Positions 1-7,207 of a stretch of 33,650 nt of DNA are shown here, piece after piece. Position numbers and translations under genes: made by a program. Under the pieces are notes generated by a model. It worked only from the letters and a program-made list of their open reading frames with translations, did no database searches and had not been told where the DNA came from. The DNA is from CAZEMR01 sp964513465 (GTDB lineage Bacteria; Bacteroidota; Ignavibacteria; Kapaibacteriales; UBA2268): contig CAZEMR010000033.1 of assembly GCA_964513465.1 (NCBI GenBank), positions 1 through 33,650 on the forward strand, given 5' to 3'. Numbering within the stretch: position 1 is the first letter of the stretch; each line of letters opens with the position of its first letter.

Positions 1-93
1 TTACCATTCGCATTTCAGACGACAAATAATGACGCGGATTTGGCTATATTGGGGGCGTGTTCCTTTCATTCCAATAAACATCAGAGGTGGATT

Positions 94-873
94 ATGAGAA
101 AAGCGTACTTATTTATTTTGTTATCTTTATTTGTGCTAAGCTCATGTGCTCCAACAAGAATTTATTTTGAACATTTTGAAACAAAATCGAATGATTTGCA
201 GATTAACAAACAAGGAGCTTACTCTTACGAGGATGAGAACGTCATTGTCGAATATGATTTCTGGGAAAATTATGGTAAAATGAATTTCACGATAACGAAT
301 AAGACTGATAAAATGATTGTAATTGATCTCGAAAAATCATTTTTTGTAAAAAATGGGGTATCCTTTTCATATTATTCAAACATTATCGAATCGATAACAA
401 CAACGCAATCTATACAAAATCTCGTACAAGCAAGGTACTCTATACTGACTGAAGGGGTATCGGCCACAACAGGAAACGCCCGTACTTTATATTATATCCC
501 TGAAAAAAAATTATATGTGTTGCCGAATCTGAAAGCCGAGATAAATCAATTCGATTTAATCAATGGATATTACCCGCATTGTGATCTGCTCAAGTTTCCT
601 GCTTCTGGCTCCAGTAAAAAAGTAACGTATCTTTCTGACAAAGCTCCTTATACTTTTATAAATTATATTACATATTCCTTTGTTGGCGAAGAAAAGGAAT
701 ATTCCTTCCGGAATAACTTTTATGTAAATTTAATCAGCACTTTCAATATGGATGATTATTATATTGAAACCGAAATAACGGAATGCGGTAAGGAAAAAGA
801 TGTGTATTATTTTCCTAAAAGAGATCCAAAATCTTTTTACTTCAGATATGATATTATGGAAATGTATAAGTAA
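94..873 (+). CDS. hypothetical lipoprotein
   Basis: I do not recognise the family. The start at 94 is chosen over an in-frame ATG at 40 because an AGAGGTGG ribosome-binding site lies just upstream (83-90) and because it begins a clean lipoprotein signal: MRK, a hydrophobic stretch, then the lipobox LSSC with Cys at about residue 18. The mature protein of about 240 residues is rich in Tyr, Asn, Asp and Lys and in predicted beta-strand, with no recognised motif. It is probably anchored in the outer or inner membrane facing the periplasm. Base composition is clearly more AT-rich than the metabolic genes to the right, as in the next gene. The two are 58 bases apart in the same direction, so they may be co-transcribed. 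Lipoprotein export is well supported; function is unknown. Confidence 0.75.
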   Translation: MRKAYLFILLSLFVLSSCAPTRIYFEHFETKSNDLQINKQGAYSYEDENVIVEYDFWENYGKMNFTITNKTDKMIVIDLEKSFFVKNGVSFSYYSNIIESITTTQSIQNLVQARYSILTEGVSATTGNARTLYYIPEKKLYVLPNLKAEINQFDLINGYYPHCDLLKFPASGSSKKVTYLSDKAPYTFINYITYSFVGEEKEYSFRNNFYVNLISTFNMDDYYIETEITECGKEKDVYYFPKRDPKSFYFRYDIMEMYK

Positions 874-931
874 CGCCTTTAATACCGTGATTATGTTGCT
901 TAAATTTTCCAAATATGAAAGCGGCTTGTAT

Positions 932-1375
932 ATGGTAAGATTAAAAACTCTAATATTTCTCTCCATTATTTTGCTTGCGAGCTCTGCTAGCCTATTCGCC
1001 CGGCCGTCGGTTTTGTTCATACAGCCCGAAGGCGATACTTATGTGATAAGCCGGGTATTTAATAAGTTCCAAGACTTGTATCCCGGAGTTGTCAAATGGG
1101 TGGCTTATGACAAGTACACCAAAGAAATTGGGGCGAAATATGGTGCTCTTGTTTTAGCAGAAGAGCAACGATATACCAGCGGTGCAGTTAGCACAAACTT
1201 TGAAATTTATTATGGCGGCGCCAAAATGATGTGGGCTGGCGGTGGCAGGATTAATACTTCGCTGCCTTGGGATTCAGTTTATGATCTGCAGGCATTAGAA
1301 ATTGTTAAGGATCTGATAGAAGAATTCGATCCGGAATACTTTGAAGAATTAAAAGAAATCTTCTGTGAGGATTAA
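932..1375 (+). CDS. hypothetical exported protein
   Basis: A 147-residue protein with no family I can name. The start at 932 gives a typical Sec signal peptide: MVRLK, a hydrophobic core, and a likely cleavage after SLFA near residue 23. An in-frame upstream start at 800 would lie inside the preceding gene and lacks the signal. The mature part carries a small-residue-rich stretch (YYGGAKMMWAGGGR) and an acidic C-terminus. It contains one Cys, next to the end, and no lipobox. No clear Shine-Dalgarno sequence precedes the start. It follows the lipoprotein gene on the same strand and shares its AT-rich composition, so both may belong to one accessory unit. A role in the envelope is inferred only from the signal peptide. 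Confidence 0.6.
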   Translation: MVRLKTLIFLSIILLASSASLFARPSVLFIQPEGDTYVISRVFNKFQDLYPGVVKWVAYDKYTKEIGAKYGALVLAEEQRYTSGAVSTNFEIYYGGAKMMWAGGGRINTSLPWDSVYDLQALEIVKDLIEEFDPEYFEELKEIFCED

Positions 1376-1380
1376 TCCCT

Positions 1381-2214
1381 CTACTCCCCCGCCAGCGAAT
1401 TGATTAATTCGGCGCAGCCGCCTGCGCGGACGTATTCCGCGTGCCCGGCCAGGCTGCCGAAGCGGCGGCCGCATAGCTGCTCGCAGTGGGTTTCGCCGCC
1501 GGTGTGCGCCATGAATTTGGCGATGACGCCCCCGGCGACGGATTCGTTGAATGCGGATTTTTCGGGGTTGGCGGTCGATGCGGGCAGCGTTTTCATCCAA
1601 ATCGCCGCGCCGAGTGCGCCGCATGTGTTGCCGCTAAGAGCCATGCCCCCGGCGAGCGCCGATGCCATTGCCGCCTGCTGGTCGGTGCCGCCCATTTTGC
1701 GTACCAATTCGGAGGTGCATGTAAGCGCCTGGCCTGAAGCGGTATCGGTGGATTCGTCGAGCGATTCGGCGGCTGCTGCGCAGGCCTCGGGTTTCCATTT
1801 TGCGGCAAGGTTGAAGCACGAGAACGCCCCGCCGGTGATCAGATATTTGAATATACCGAATCGTTTGCGGAAATTTATATCGGTGATTTCCATGCAGTTG
1901 TGGCTCTTCGCGCGGCTTTTGAACGAATCGAGCAGTCGCTGGCCGGCGCTCATTGCGGGCGGTATTGCTTTTTCGAGCGAGCCCGCGCGGCGATATGCCT
2001 CGGCTCCGGCAGCCATGACCGCCCCCCACAGCATTCCGCACTGGTAGCCGTGCTGGCTGATGCCCCCGGCGAGCGGATCGGCGGCGCGCTCCTCGGCCGG
2101 ATGCGATGCGCCGAATTCGCGGTCGAGCAGGTAGAACATGGTATGCGAGCAGGTGCCTTTTTTGCGGAAGACCTTTTTGGTGTCGTTGGGCGAATTGGTT
2201 TTCTGGAATAGCAT
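1381..2214 (-). CDS. C_GCAxxG_C_C family redox-type protein, two modules
   Basis: A 277-residue protein with regularly spaced cysteines resembling the C_GCAxxG_C_C family (putative redox-active or metal-binding proteins, mostly from anaerobes). The pattern appears twice. The first module has GTCSHTMFYLL near residue 20, HGYQCGMLWGA near 57, then SHNC and FSCF. The second has ALTCTSELV near 185, SGNTCGALGAAIW near 215 and THCEQLCGRRF near 260. This suggests an internal duplication. There is no signal peptide, so it is probably cytosolic. The gene is much more GC-rich than the two plus-strand genes it converges with; its stop lies 5 bases beyond the end of the previous gene. The biochemical role of the family is not established, and I claim only the cysteine signature and the tandem arrangement. 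Confidence 0.7.
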   Translation of the reverse strand: MLFQKTNSPNDTKKVFRKKGTCSHTMFYLLDREFGASHPAEERAADPLAGGISQHGYQCGMLWGAVMAAGAEAYRRAGSLEKAIPPAMSAGQRLLDSFKSRAKSHNCMEITDINFRKRFGIFKYLITGGAFSCFNLAAKWKPEACAAAAESLDESTDTASGQALTCTSELVRKMGGTDQQAAMASALAGGMALSGNTCGALGAAIWMKTLPASTANPEKSAFNESVAGGVIAKFMAHTGGETHCEQLCGRRFGSLAGHAEYVRAGGCAELINSLAGE

Positions 2215-2329
2215 GGAAATTCTTTCGAATATTAATATTATTGGCAGTCCGAAAATAATACGAAACGCAAGTGAATTAGTTTCAGGAATTTAAGCTTCGG
2301 TGACATACGATTATATTAATCTGAATATT

Positions 2330-2383
2330 AAAAAAATCCCGCGAGTCGAGTGACCAAATTGCTGGTCGATGCATTCGCGGGAT
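2330..2383 (-). terminator. intrinsic terminator of the GH3 gene
   Basis: A perfect 9-bp outer stem (ATCCCGCGA at 2336-2344 with TCGCGGGAT at 2375-2383) encloses a second 5-bp stem (GACCA at 2352-2356 with TGGTC at 2363-2367). Read on the minus strand, the hairpin runs straight into a T tract (complement of 2330-2336). It lies about 50 bases past the GH3 stop codon. Confidence 0.85.
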
Positions 2384-2430
2384 ATATATATTTATTGAAT
2401 AATTATTCTGACTTATCAATTCTTTAAGCA

Positions 2431-5214
2431 TCAATGCACGAGCAGCTTCAGGATTATGTTGTCGATTCTGACGATGTAAAATCCACGGGCGAGGCCTGCG
2501 ATATTGATTTGTTCGTTGCGGGCGATTTCGGTCGTGAATACCTGCTGGCCGAACATGTCGATGATTCCTACCCTGCCCGAGTAGCCTGGGATAGTGATAT
2601 AATCCGCAGCGGGGTTGGGGAATATCAGATATTGTGCGTCTTTGGCCGGGGAAGAATTATCCGTTGTGTCCTCGCTGTCGTATAGCTCGATCTCGCCGCG
2701 GAGCCGGATATCCGCCGACGATGCGCCAATCTGTATTTCATAGATGCCGGGTTCGACGGCGTAAGATTCGGATTCGACGTCGTAATAAAATAATTCGTCG
2801 AGCACGAGCCGGATGGTGTCAGTGACGGCTTCGCCGGGCTCGAGGAAGCTGCGCCGGAAGCCCTTAAGCTGTTTGATCGGCTGTGGCAGCTTCGATGTCA
2901 GAAGCGATGTATAAAGCTGGGTGACTTCTCCGCCTGCGCGGTCGCCGGAATTCCGAACAGTATATACGATTGGGATTGTGTCGGTCGAGCGCAGGTCGAT
3001 TTTTTCTGTCGGCAGCGTAAGATTTTCATATTCGAATGTGGTATAGCTGAGTCCGTAGCCGAATGGATAGAGCGGCTCGTCTCGGAAGAAGCGGTATGTG
3101 CGGCCCTCTATTGCGTAATCCTCGAACGGGGGAAGCTGGCCGTCGGATTTATAGAATGTAACCGGCAGGCGTCCCGAGGGGTTATAATCGCCGAAGAGGA
3201 TATTAGCAATGGCGACCCCTGCCTCCTGCCCGCCGTACCAAGCCTGGAGTATAGCGGGAATGCTGTCCTTGGCCCATCCGAACGCGAGATTGCTGCCGCT
3301 ATAGATGACGAGTACGATGGGAATGCCGGTTTTGCGGAGTTCCTTCAGCATACGGTACTGGCCGTCCGGGAAATTGATCGAATGGCGATCGACCATCTCG
3401 CCTTCGAATGCGCGGGATATCCCACCGACGAAAACGATGACATCGTGGCCTTTTGCCTGCTCGACTATCCGATCATATAAATATTGATGTGTATTATTGC
3501 TGCCAAGCTCGAAAGTGACATGCGAGAATGACTGGGAGTAGAAATACTCGAGTTTGAAAGGATATTCCACTCCGCCTTTGAGTGTGTCCAATTCGTAGAA
3601 TGGCGCCGGGCCGTGCTCCCACCAGCTATCGACAATTTTTTTGTTGTTAATATAAAGCCTTGCGCCGTCGTTGCTTATGACGTTGAATGTGTAATTCCCG
3701 GAAGTGTCGAGAGTAATAGTGCCGGTCCACCTGACCGAAAACGGCTCGCCGGTATTGGCTCCGGTAATCGGCGAAGTGCGCTCCCAATGGAAATCGATAA
3801 GCGAATCAGTTCTTGTAAAAACGGGTTCGCCCTCGAGATCGGGATTATCGAAATACTCCGCTTTGAGTCCGGACTGGCCGTCGGGTGTTTTAAACATCCG
3901 TGCCGGTGCGACATCGGTCATCATTCCGTATAGCTCGCAGCCTTTGGAGTGCGTGATCTTCGTATTATCAGAGACTTTGTCTTTTATCGCGTTAAGCGTG
4001 GGAGTCCAGTACTTCTCGGGATAGCCGGCGTATGCTCCGAGCATTTCCCAATACGCTCCCGCATTGGGGCCGACAACGTATATGGAGCCAATATCCTTAT
4101 CCAGCGGAAGCAAATCGCCATCGTTTTTCAGAAGCACCATAGCTTTTTCGGCGGCTTCGATGGCCATCATTCTGTGTTTGTCGCATTCGACAATTGAATC
4201 CGGAATCGAGCTGAATGGGACATCTTCCTCCGCATCGAACAGCCCGAGTTGGAATCTTGCCTTGAACACGCGGAAGACGGCTGTATCCAGAAGCGCCTCG
4301 CCGACCATGCCTTTTTCGATTGCTTCCTGCAGATAGTAATAATAATATTCGCCGCATTCCAGATCGAGACCGGCCTTCAGCGCAAGCGCCGCTGTGCCGG
4401 GTCCGCTGCCTCCGAATCCGAAATTCCACCGCGCCATGCTCAGACCTCCGCAGTCGTTCATAACGAAGCCCTCGAGCCCCCATTCGCCGCGAACCAGATC
4501 GGTGATCAGATATTTATTTACGGAAACGGGCACTCCCATGTATGCATTATATCCGCACATGATCGAATACGAGCCGCCTTCGACCACCGCCGCTCTGAAC
4601 GGCGGCATGTAGGTTTCCCACACATCCCGCTGAGTGACCACGGGATCGGAATGAAATCGCAGATTTTCCGGGCCGCTGTGCACGGCAAAATGCTTGGGCG
4701 AGGCAATTGTTTTCAGATATTTCGGGTGGTCGCCCTGCAGACCTGTAATATATGCAACCCCCATGCGGGCTGCAAGGTAGGGGTCTTCGCCGTATGTTTC
4801 CTGGCCGCGTCCCCAGCGCGGATCGCGCACGATATCAAGATTGGGCGAAAAATAATTAAGGCCCATCTTTCCCTGGCGATAAAACACGCGGCCTTCGTCG
4901 CCGGTGGCCGAACCGATTGCGTGCACCAGTTCGGTGTCGAATGTGGCCGCCAGAGCAATCGAAATCGGGAACACAGTAACCCCCGCATTGCAGAGGCCAT
5001 GCAGCGCTTCGTTGTGCCACGGGTATTGCGGAATGCCAAGCCGCGGGATGCCCGATAAATATTCGGTATTGATCTGCGAAGTCTTTTCCTCGAGCGTCAT
5101 TTGATTGACCAGCTCCCAGACCCGGCTGTCGAAATCATAGCTATTTTGAGCATTAAGAAATGAATAAGCTGATATAAAAAGAAATGCGGCAAAAAGGATT
5201 TTCCAGGGATTCAT
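2431..5214 (-). CDS. secreted GH3 beta-xylosidase/beta-glucosidase with PA14 and T9SS sorting domain
   Basis: A 927-residue glycoside hydrolase family 3 enzyme. A Sec signal peptide covers residues 1-22 (ending FLNA/Q). The barrel domain spans about 30-330 and contains PRWGRGQETYGEDP, PKHFAVHSGPE and the nucleophile loop VMNDCGG with Asp254. A PA14 carbohydrate-binding insert occupies about 447-580 (LKAEYFDN to KLEYFYSQ) within the second catalytic domain. The acid/base candidate is in AFEGEM (Glu604 or Glu606). An Fn3-like domain follows (about 735-840), then a type IX sorting tail from 862 (FPNPAADYI to LKLLVH). KHFAVHSGPE and NDCGG resemble xylan beta-xylosidase-type GH3 enzymes more than classic beta-glucosidases, so xylo-oligosaccharides are the likelier substrate, but specificity is inference. 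It is probably surface-exposed or released. A terminator follows and the gene appears monocistronic. Confidence 0.92.
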   Translation of the reverse strand: MNPWKILFAAFLFISAYSFLNAQNSYDFDSRVWELVNQMTLEEKTSQINTEYLSGIPRLGIPQYPWHNEALHGLCNAGVTVFPISIALAATFDTELVHAIGSATGDEGRVFYRQGKMGLNYFSPNLDIVRDPRWGRGQETYGEDPYLAARMGVAYITGLQGDHPKYLKTIASPKHFAVHSGPENLRFHSDPVVTQRDVWETYMPPFRAAVVEGGSYSIMCGYNAYMGVPVSVNKYLITDLVRGEWGLEGFVMNDCGGLSMARWNFGFGGSGPGTAALALKAGLDLECGEYYYYYLQEAIEKGMVGEALLDTAVFRVFKARFQLGLFDAEEDVPFSSIPDSIVECDKHRMMAIEAAEKAMVLLKNDGDLLPLDKDIGSIYVVGPNAGAYWEMLGAYAGYPEKYWTPTLNAIKDKVSDNTKITHSKGCELYGMMTDVAPARMFKTPDGQSGLKAEYFDNPDLEGEPVFTRTDSLIDFHWERTSPITGANTGEPFSVRWTGTITLDTSGNYTFNVISNDGARLYINNKKIVDSWWEHGPAPFYELDTLKGGVEYPFKLEYFYSQSFSHVTFELGSNNTHQYLYDRIVEQAKGHDVIVFVGGISRAFEGEMVDRHSINFPDGQYRMLKELRKTGIPIVLVIYSGSNLAFGWAKDSIPAILQAWYGGQEAGVAIANILFGDYNPSGRLPVTFYKSDGQLPPFEDYAIEGRTYRFFRDEPLYPFGYGLSYTTFEYENLTLPTEKIDLRSTDTIPIVYTVRNSGDRAGGEVTQLYTSLLTSKLPQPIKQLKGFRRSFLEPGEAVTDTIRLVLDELFYYDVESESYAVEPGIYEIQIGASSADIRLRGEIELYDSEDTTDNSSPAKDAQYLIFPNPAADYITIPGYSGRVGIIDMFGQQVFTTEIARNEQINIAGLARGFYIVRIDNIILKLLVH

Positions 5215-5222
5215 ATTCTAAA

Positions 5223-5253
5223 CAAAATTATTTGCGAAAATGAAAAATTAAAA
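5223..5253 (-). promoter_or_regulatory. possible Bacteroidota-type promoter of the GH3 gene
   Basis: On the minus strand TAATTTTG (5230-5223) matches the TAnnTTTG -7 box and is preceded, after exactly 19 bases, by TTTT (5253-5250), one mismatch from the TTTG -33 box. The ATG is 8 bases downstream and has no Shine-Dalgarno sequence, so the transcript would have a leader of only a few bases. The surroundings are AT-rich, so chance matches are possible. Confidence 0.4.
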
Positions 5254-5437
5254 AAGTAAACGATTAATAAATCAGTCAATTTTATGCATTTGCAAGATAA
5301 TTATTATTTGTGTCTCCCGCAAAATAAAAAGGGCAAAAAAGACGCGCTGCTTTTAGGCCGGTTTTGATTGACTGTTCTGTTGCAACGAAGTGTAAGGGTT
5401 ACTTAGTTTTGATGTGAATTGACCAGGTGGATTATAT

Positions 5438-5689
5438 TTAAAAGCTGCCTTTTATCGGGAATGCTTTTGTAATTCCGTCGAGCTGATCAATAAGCTTTTT
5501 CAAAATCGGCTTCTTCCGGCTGATTTCCTGCAGCGCAAGCTCGCCGCCGGATTCGTATAACTCCTTGAATCGATAGAAGCTATCGCGGGAATAACCCATA
5601 ACTTTGCAAGCCTCGGACACATTGCCGAGCATTTTCGCTAACTTAAGCAATCCGAGCTTGTTTTTAATAATTTTTTCTTCATTACTCAT
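5438..5689 (-). pseudogene. truncated IS481-type transposase, N-terminal fragment
   Basis: Residues 1-62 read like the N-terminal helix-turn-helix region of IS481-family transposases: a leucine-rich helix (KLGLLKLAKMLGNVSEA), a recognition helix (VMGYSRDSFYRFKEL), then ELALQEISRKKP. Intact members are usually 300 residues or more and carry a DDE integrase core; here homology stops after PILK and an unrelated 19-residue tail follows to the stop. A strong AGGAG ribosome-binding site precedes the ATG, so the original start is intact. The fragment could still be translated as a small DNA-binding protein, but it cannot transpose. It borders the group II intron remnant at 5748. Confidence 0.75.
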
Positions 5690-5755
5690 CTGAATTCTCC
5701 TTTTTAGTTCACCACTAATATAAGAAAAATGTCAGATTAAATTGTGAGCAGGACA
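5438..5755 (-). mobile_element. IS481-like insertion sequence remnant
   Basis: This covers the transposase fragment plus its upstream leader. The likely outer end is near 5755, where the minus strand begins TGTCCTGCTCAC and contains a further TGACA about 20 bases in, resembling an IS end. The opposite end and most of the transposase are missing. The group II intron reading frame resumes immediately beyond 5755, which suggests the element landed inside the intron. The boundary is inferred from where intron similarity begins. Confidence 0.5.
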
Positions 5756-5882
5756 ATTAAACGGCAATACCCGAAAGGGATACTGCCGCGTTGCGCACAG
5801 CGGCATACTTACGCATACGTTGACAAACGACTACCTTGCGGAGCTGGGATTTGTCAATCTTGAGGACATATATCTGAAATGA
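5748..5882 (+). pseudogene. C-terminal remnant of a group II intron reverse transcriptase/maturase
   Basis: The plus-strand frame ending at the TGA of 5880-5882 encodes about 44 residues, including NTRKGYCRVAHSGILTH and then LTNDYLAELGF. This pattern (NTRKGYWR, then an A.S..L block, then LTN.YL...G) is the familiar C-terminus of bacterial group II intron-encoded LtrA-type proteins. An in-frame stop lies directly upstream (5745-5747), and no reverse transcriptase palm, YADD box or maturase domain is present. Only the tail survives; the rest was lost at the junction with the IS481-like remnant. Its position just before domains V and VI is where an intron ORF ends, which supports the call independently. 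Confidence 0.8.
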
Positions 5883-5891
5883 CATGCTTAA

Positions 5892-5971
5892 CGAACCGCC
5901 GTATACGCGATCCGTACGTACGGTGGTATGAGAGTTCGGTTAGGGAATTAATCCCTAACCTCCTACTCGAT
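5892..5971 (+). ncRNA. group II intron domains V and VI, 3' end of a truncated intron
   Basis: Domain V: outer pairs CGAAC (5892-5896) with GTTCG (5934-5938); CCGTA (5899-5903) with TACGG (5919-5923); a two-base bulge CG (5917-5918); inner pairs TACG (5904-5907) with CGTA (5913-5916) around a 5-base loop. Domain VI: TTAGGGA (5940-5946) with TCCCTAA (5952-5958). The intron most likely ends at about 5971 in CCTACTCGAT, a common 3' terminus of bacterial introns. Domains I to IV are absent, so it cannot splice. Confidence 0.75.
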
Positions 5972-6075
5972 TGCTGAAAAATATTCCGGAAAATGAGAGA
6001 ATCTCCACTGCGCGGTGCGCAGCTACTAAGCATTCTCGTTCCGATATAAATATGCGAGGCTCATGATCCGGAGTA

Positions 6076-7080
6076 TCAATTCTTGCGGCTGTCGCGGATA
6101 TCTTTGAGCTTTTTGAATAATTCCTTTTCCTCGTCGGTCAGATTTTTGGGTAGCCGGACTCCGAGCTTGACGTATAGGTCGCCCTTTTTCGACGGGTCGT
6201 TGTAGTGTGGCATTCCCTGGCCGGATAGCTTCATCACCTTGCCGGGCTGCGACTCTGGTGTGATATTGAATTTCAGACGGCCGCCGAATGTCGAAAGGGT
6301 CGATTGCCCGCCGAGTATCATTTTGTATAGATCGATTTCGGCATCGACGTAGAGGTCGTCGCCTCGGCGCTCGACGCGCTTGTGGGGTCGCACTTTGACT
6401 CGGATAAGCAGGTCGCCGCGCTTGCCGCCGCCCGCGCCGGGCATTCCTTTGCCGGAGATTTTCATAATCTGACCGTCGGTGATGCCGGGCCGGAATTTTA
6501 CTTCAAGGCGATGCGAGTTGATTTCGATCATTCGGCTGGTGCCCCTGTATGCCTCCTCGAGCGATATTTCGACTTCGGATTCGTAGTTTTCGCCCTTGCG
6601 CGGAGGGTAGTTGAATCCGGTCTGCTGTCGGTATCCAGCGCCGGGGCGCGTACCTGAGAATTCCTGACCGAATCCGGCGCCGCCTGCGGCAGCTCCGCCA
6701 CCGAAAATTTTCTCGAAAAAGTCCGAAAGGCCGCCGCCCTGCGAAAAGAAATCGCCCATGGTGCGGTATTTCTGACCTCTCTGGGCCTGCTGCTGGCTGA
6801 ACCAGTCGCTCCAGTTGAAATCCTGCGAGGTGCCCCCGGACTGGCGGAATCGATTATAGCTCGAGCCGAGGTTGTCGAATTTCTGGCGTTTTTCGGTGTC
6901 TTTGAGCACGTCGTATGCCTCGCTGATGTCTTTGAATTTTTCCTCGGCCTCTTTGTTGTCCTTCTTCCGGTCGGGGTGGTATTTGCGCGCCAGCTTTCGA
7001 TACGCTTTTTTGATATCGTCGAGCGTCGCGGATTTGTCCACGCCGAGTATTTTGTAATAATCCTTGAAATTCATATTCAT
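6076..7080 (-). CDS. dnaJ: DnaJ-family co-chaperone, CbpA-like (no zinc finger)
   Basis: A 334-residue type II J-protein. The J domain covers about residues 6-72 with the HPD motif at 35-37, which stimulates DnaK ATPase activity. A Gly/Phe-rich linker runs from about 75 to 165 (GGGLSDFFEKIFGGG). Two beta-sandwich client-binding domains follow, about 170-325, with the family signatures ISGKGMPGAGG, RGDLLIRVKV and LSGQGMPHYND. The four CxxCxGxG zinc-finger repeats of classical DnaJ are missing, which makes it CbpA/DnaJ2-like rather than the main DnaJ. A second in-frame ATG two codons later (7074) is an equally good start. No dnaK or grpE lies nearby. It acts in the cytosol in protein folding; the family call is secure. 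Confidence 0.93.
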   Translation of the reverse strand: MNMNFKDYYKILGVDKSATLDDIKKAYRKLARKYHPDRKKDNKEAEEKFKDISEAYDVLKDTEKRQKFDNLGSSYNRFRQSGGTSQDFNWSDWFSQQQAQRGQKYRTMGDFFSQGGGLSDFFEKIFGGGAAAGGAGFGQEFSGTRPGAGYRQQTGFNYPPRKGENYESEVEISLEEAYRGTSRMIEINSHRLEVKFRPGITDGQIMKISGKGMPGAGGGKRGDLLIRVKVRPHKRVERRGDDLYVDAEIDLYKMILGGQSTLSTFGGRLKFNITPESQPGKVMKLSGQGMPHYNDPSKKGDLYVKLGVRLPKNLTDEEKELFKKLKDIRDSRKN

Positions 7081-7207
7081 AATATTTAGAAATTTACTTT
7101 AATATAAACAGGTGCGGCGAACCGATCAAAAAGTCCGCCGCGTATGCTAAATCATTCATAAGTAACAGACGTATTAACTCCGAAAAAAAATTTGCCGGAC
7201 GCCTGAA

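Noticed and set aside
1400..2047. Long open frames on the opposite strand of the cysteine-rich protein gene
   Set aside because: They are shadows of a GC-rich gene: they lack ribosome-binding sites and family similarity, while the minus-strand frame has a clear conserved cysteine pattern.
4249..5058. 269-codon plus-strand open frame inside the GH3 gene
   Set aside because: It lies fully antisense to conserved GH3 catalytic motifs and its translation has no recognisable domain; it is a by-product of codon bias.
5997..6038. Hairpin CTGCGC/GCGCAG with outer GAGAAT/ATTCTC downstream of the DnaJ-like gene
   Set aside because: On the minus strand no T run follows, and its distance from the stop codon gives no further support. 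It may be part of the old intron target, but this cannot be shown.
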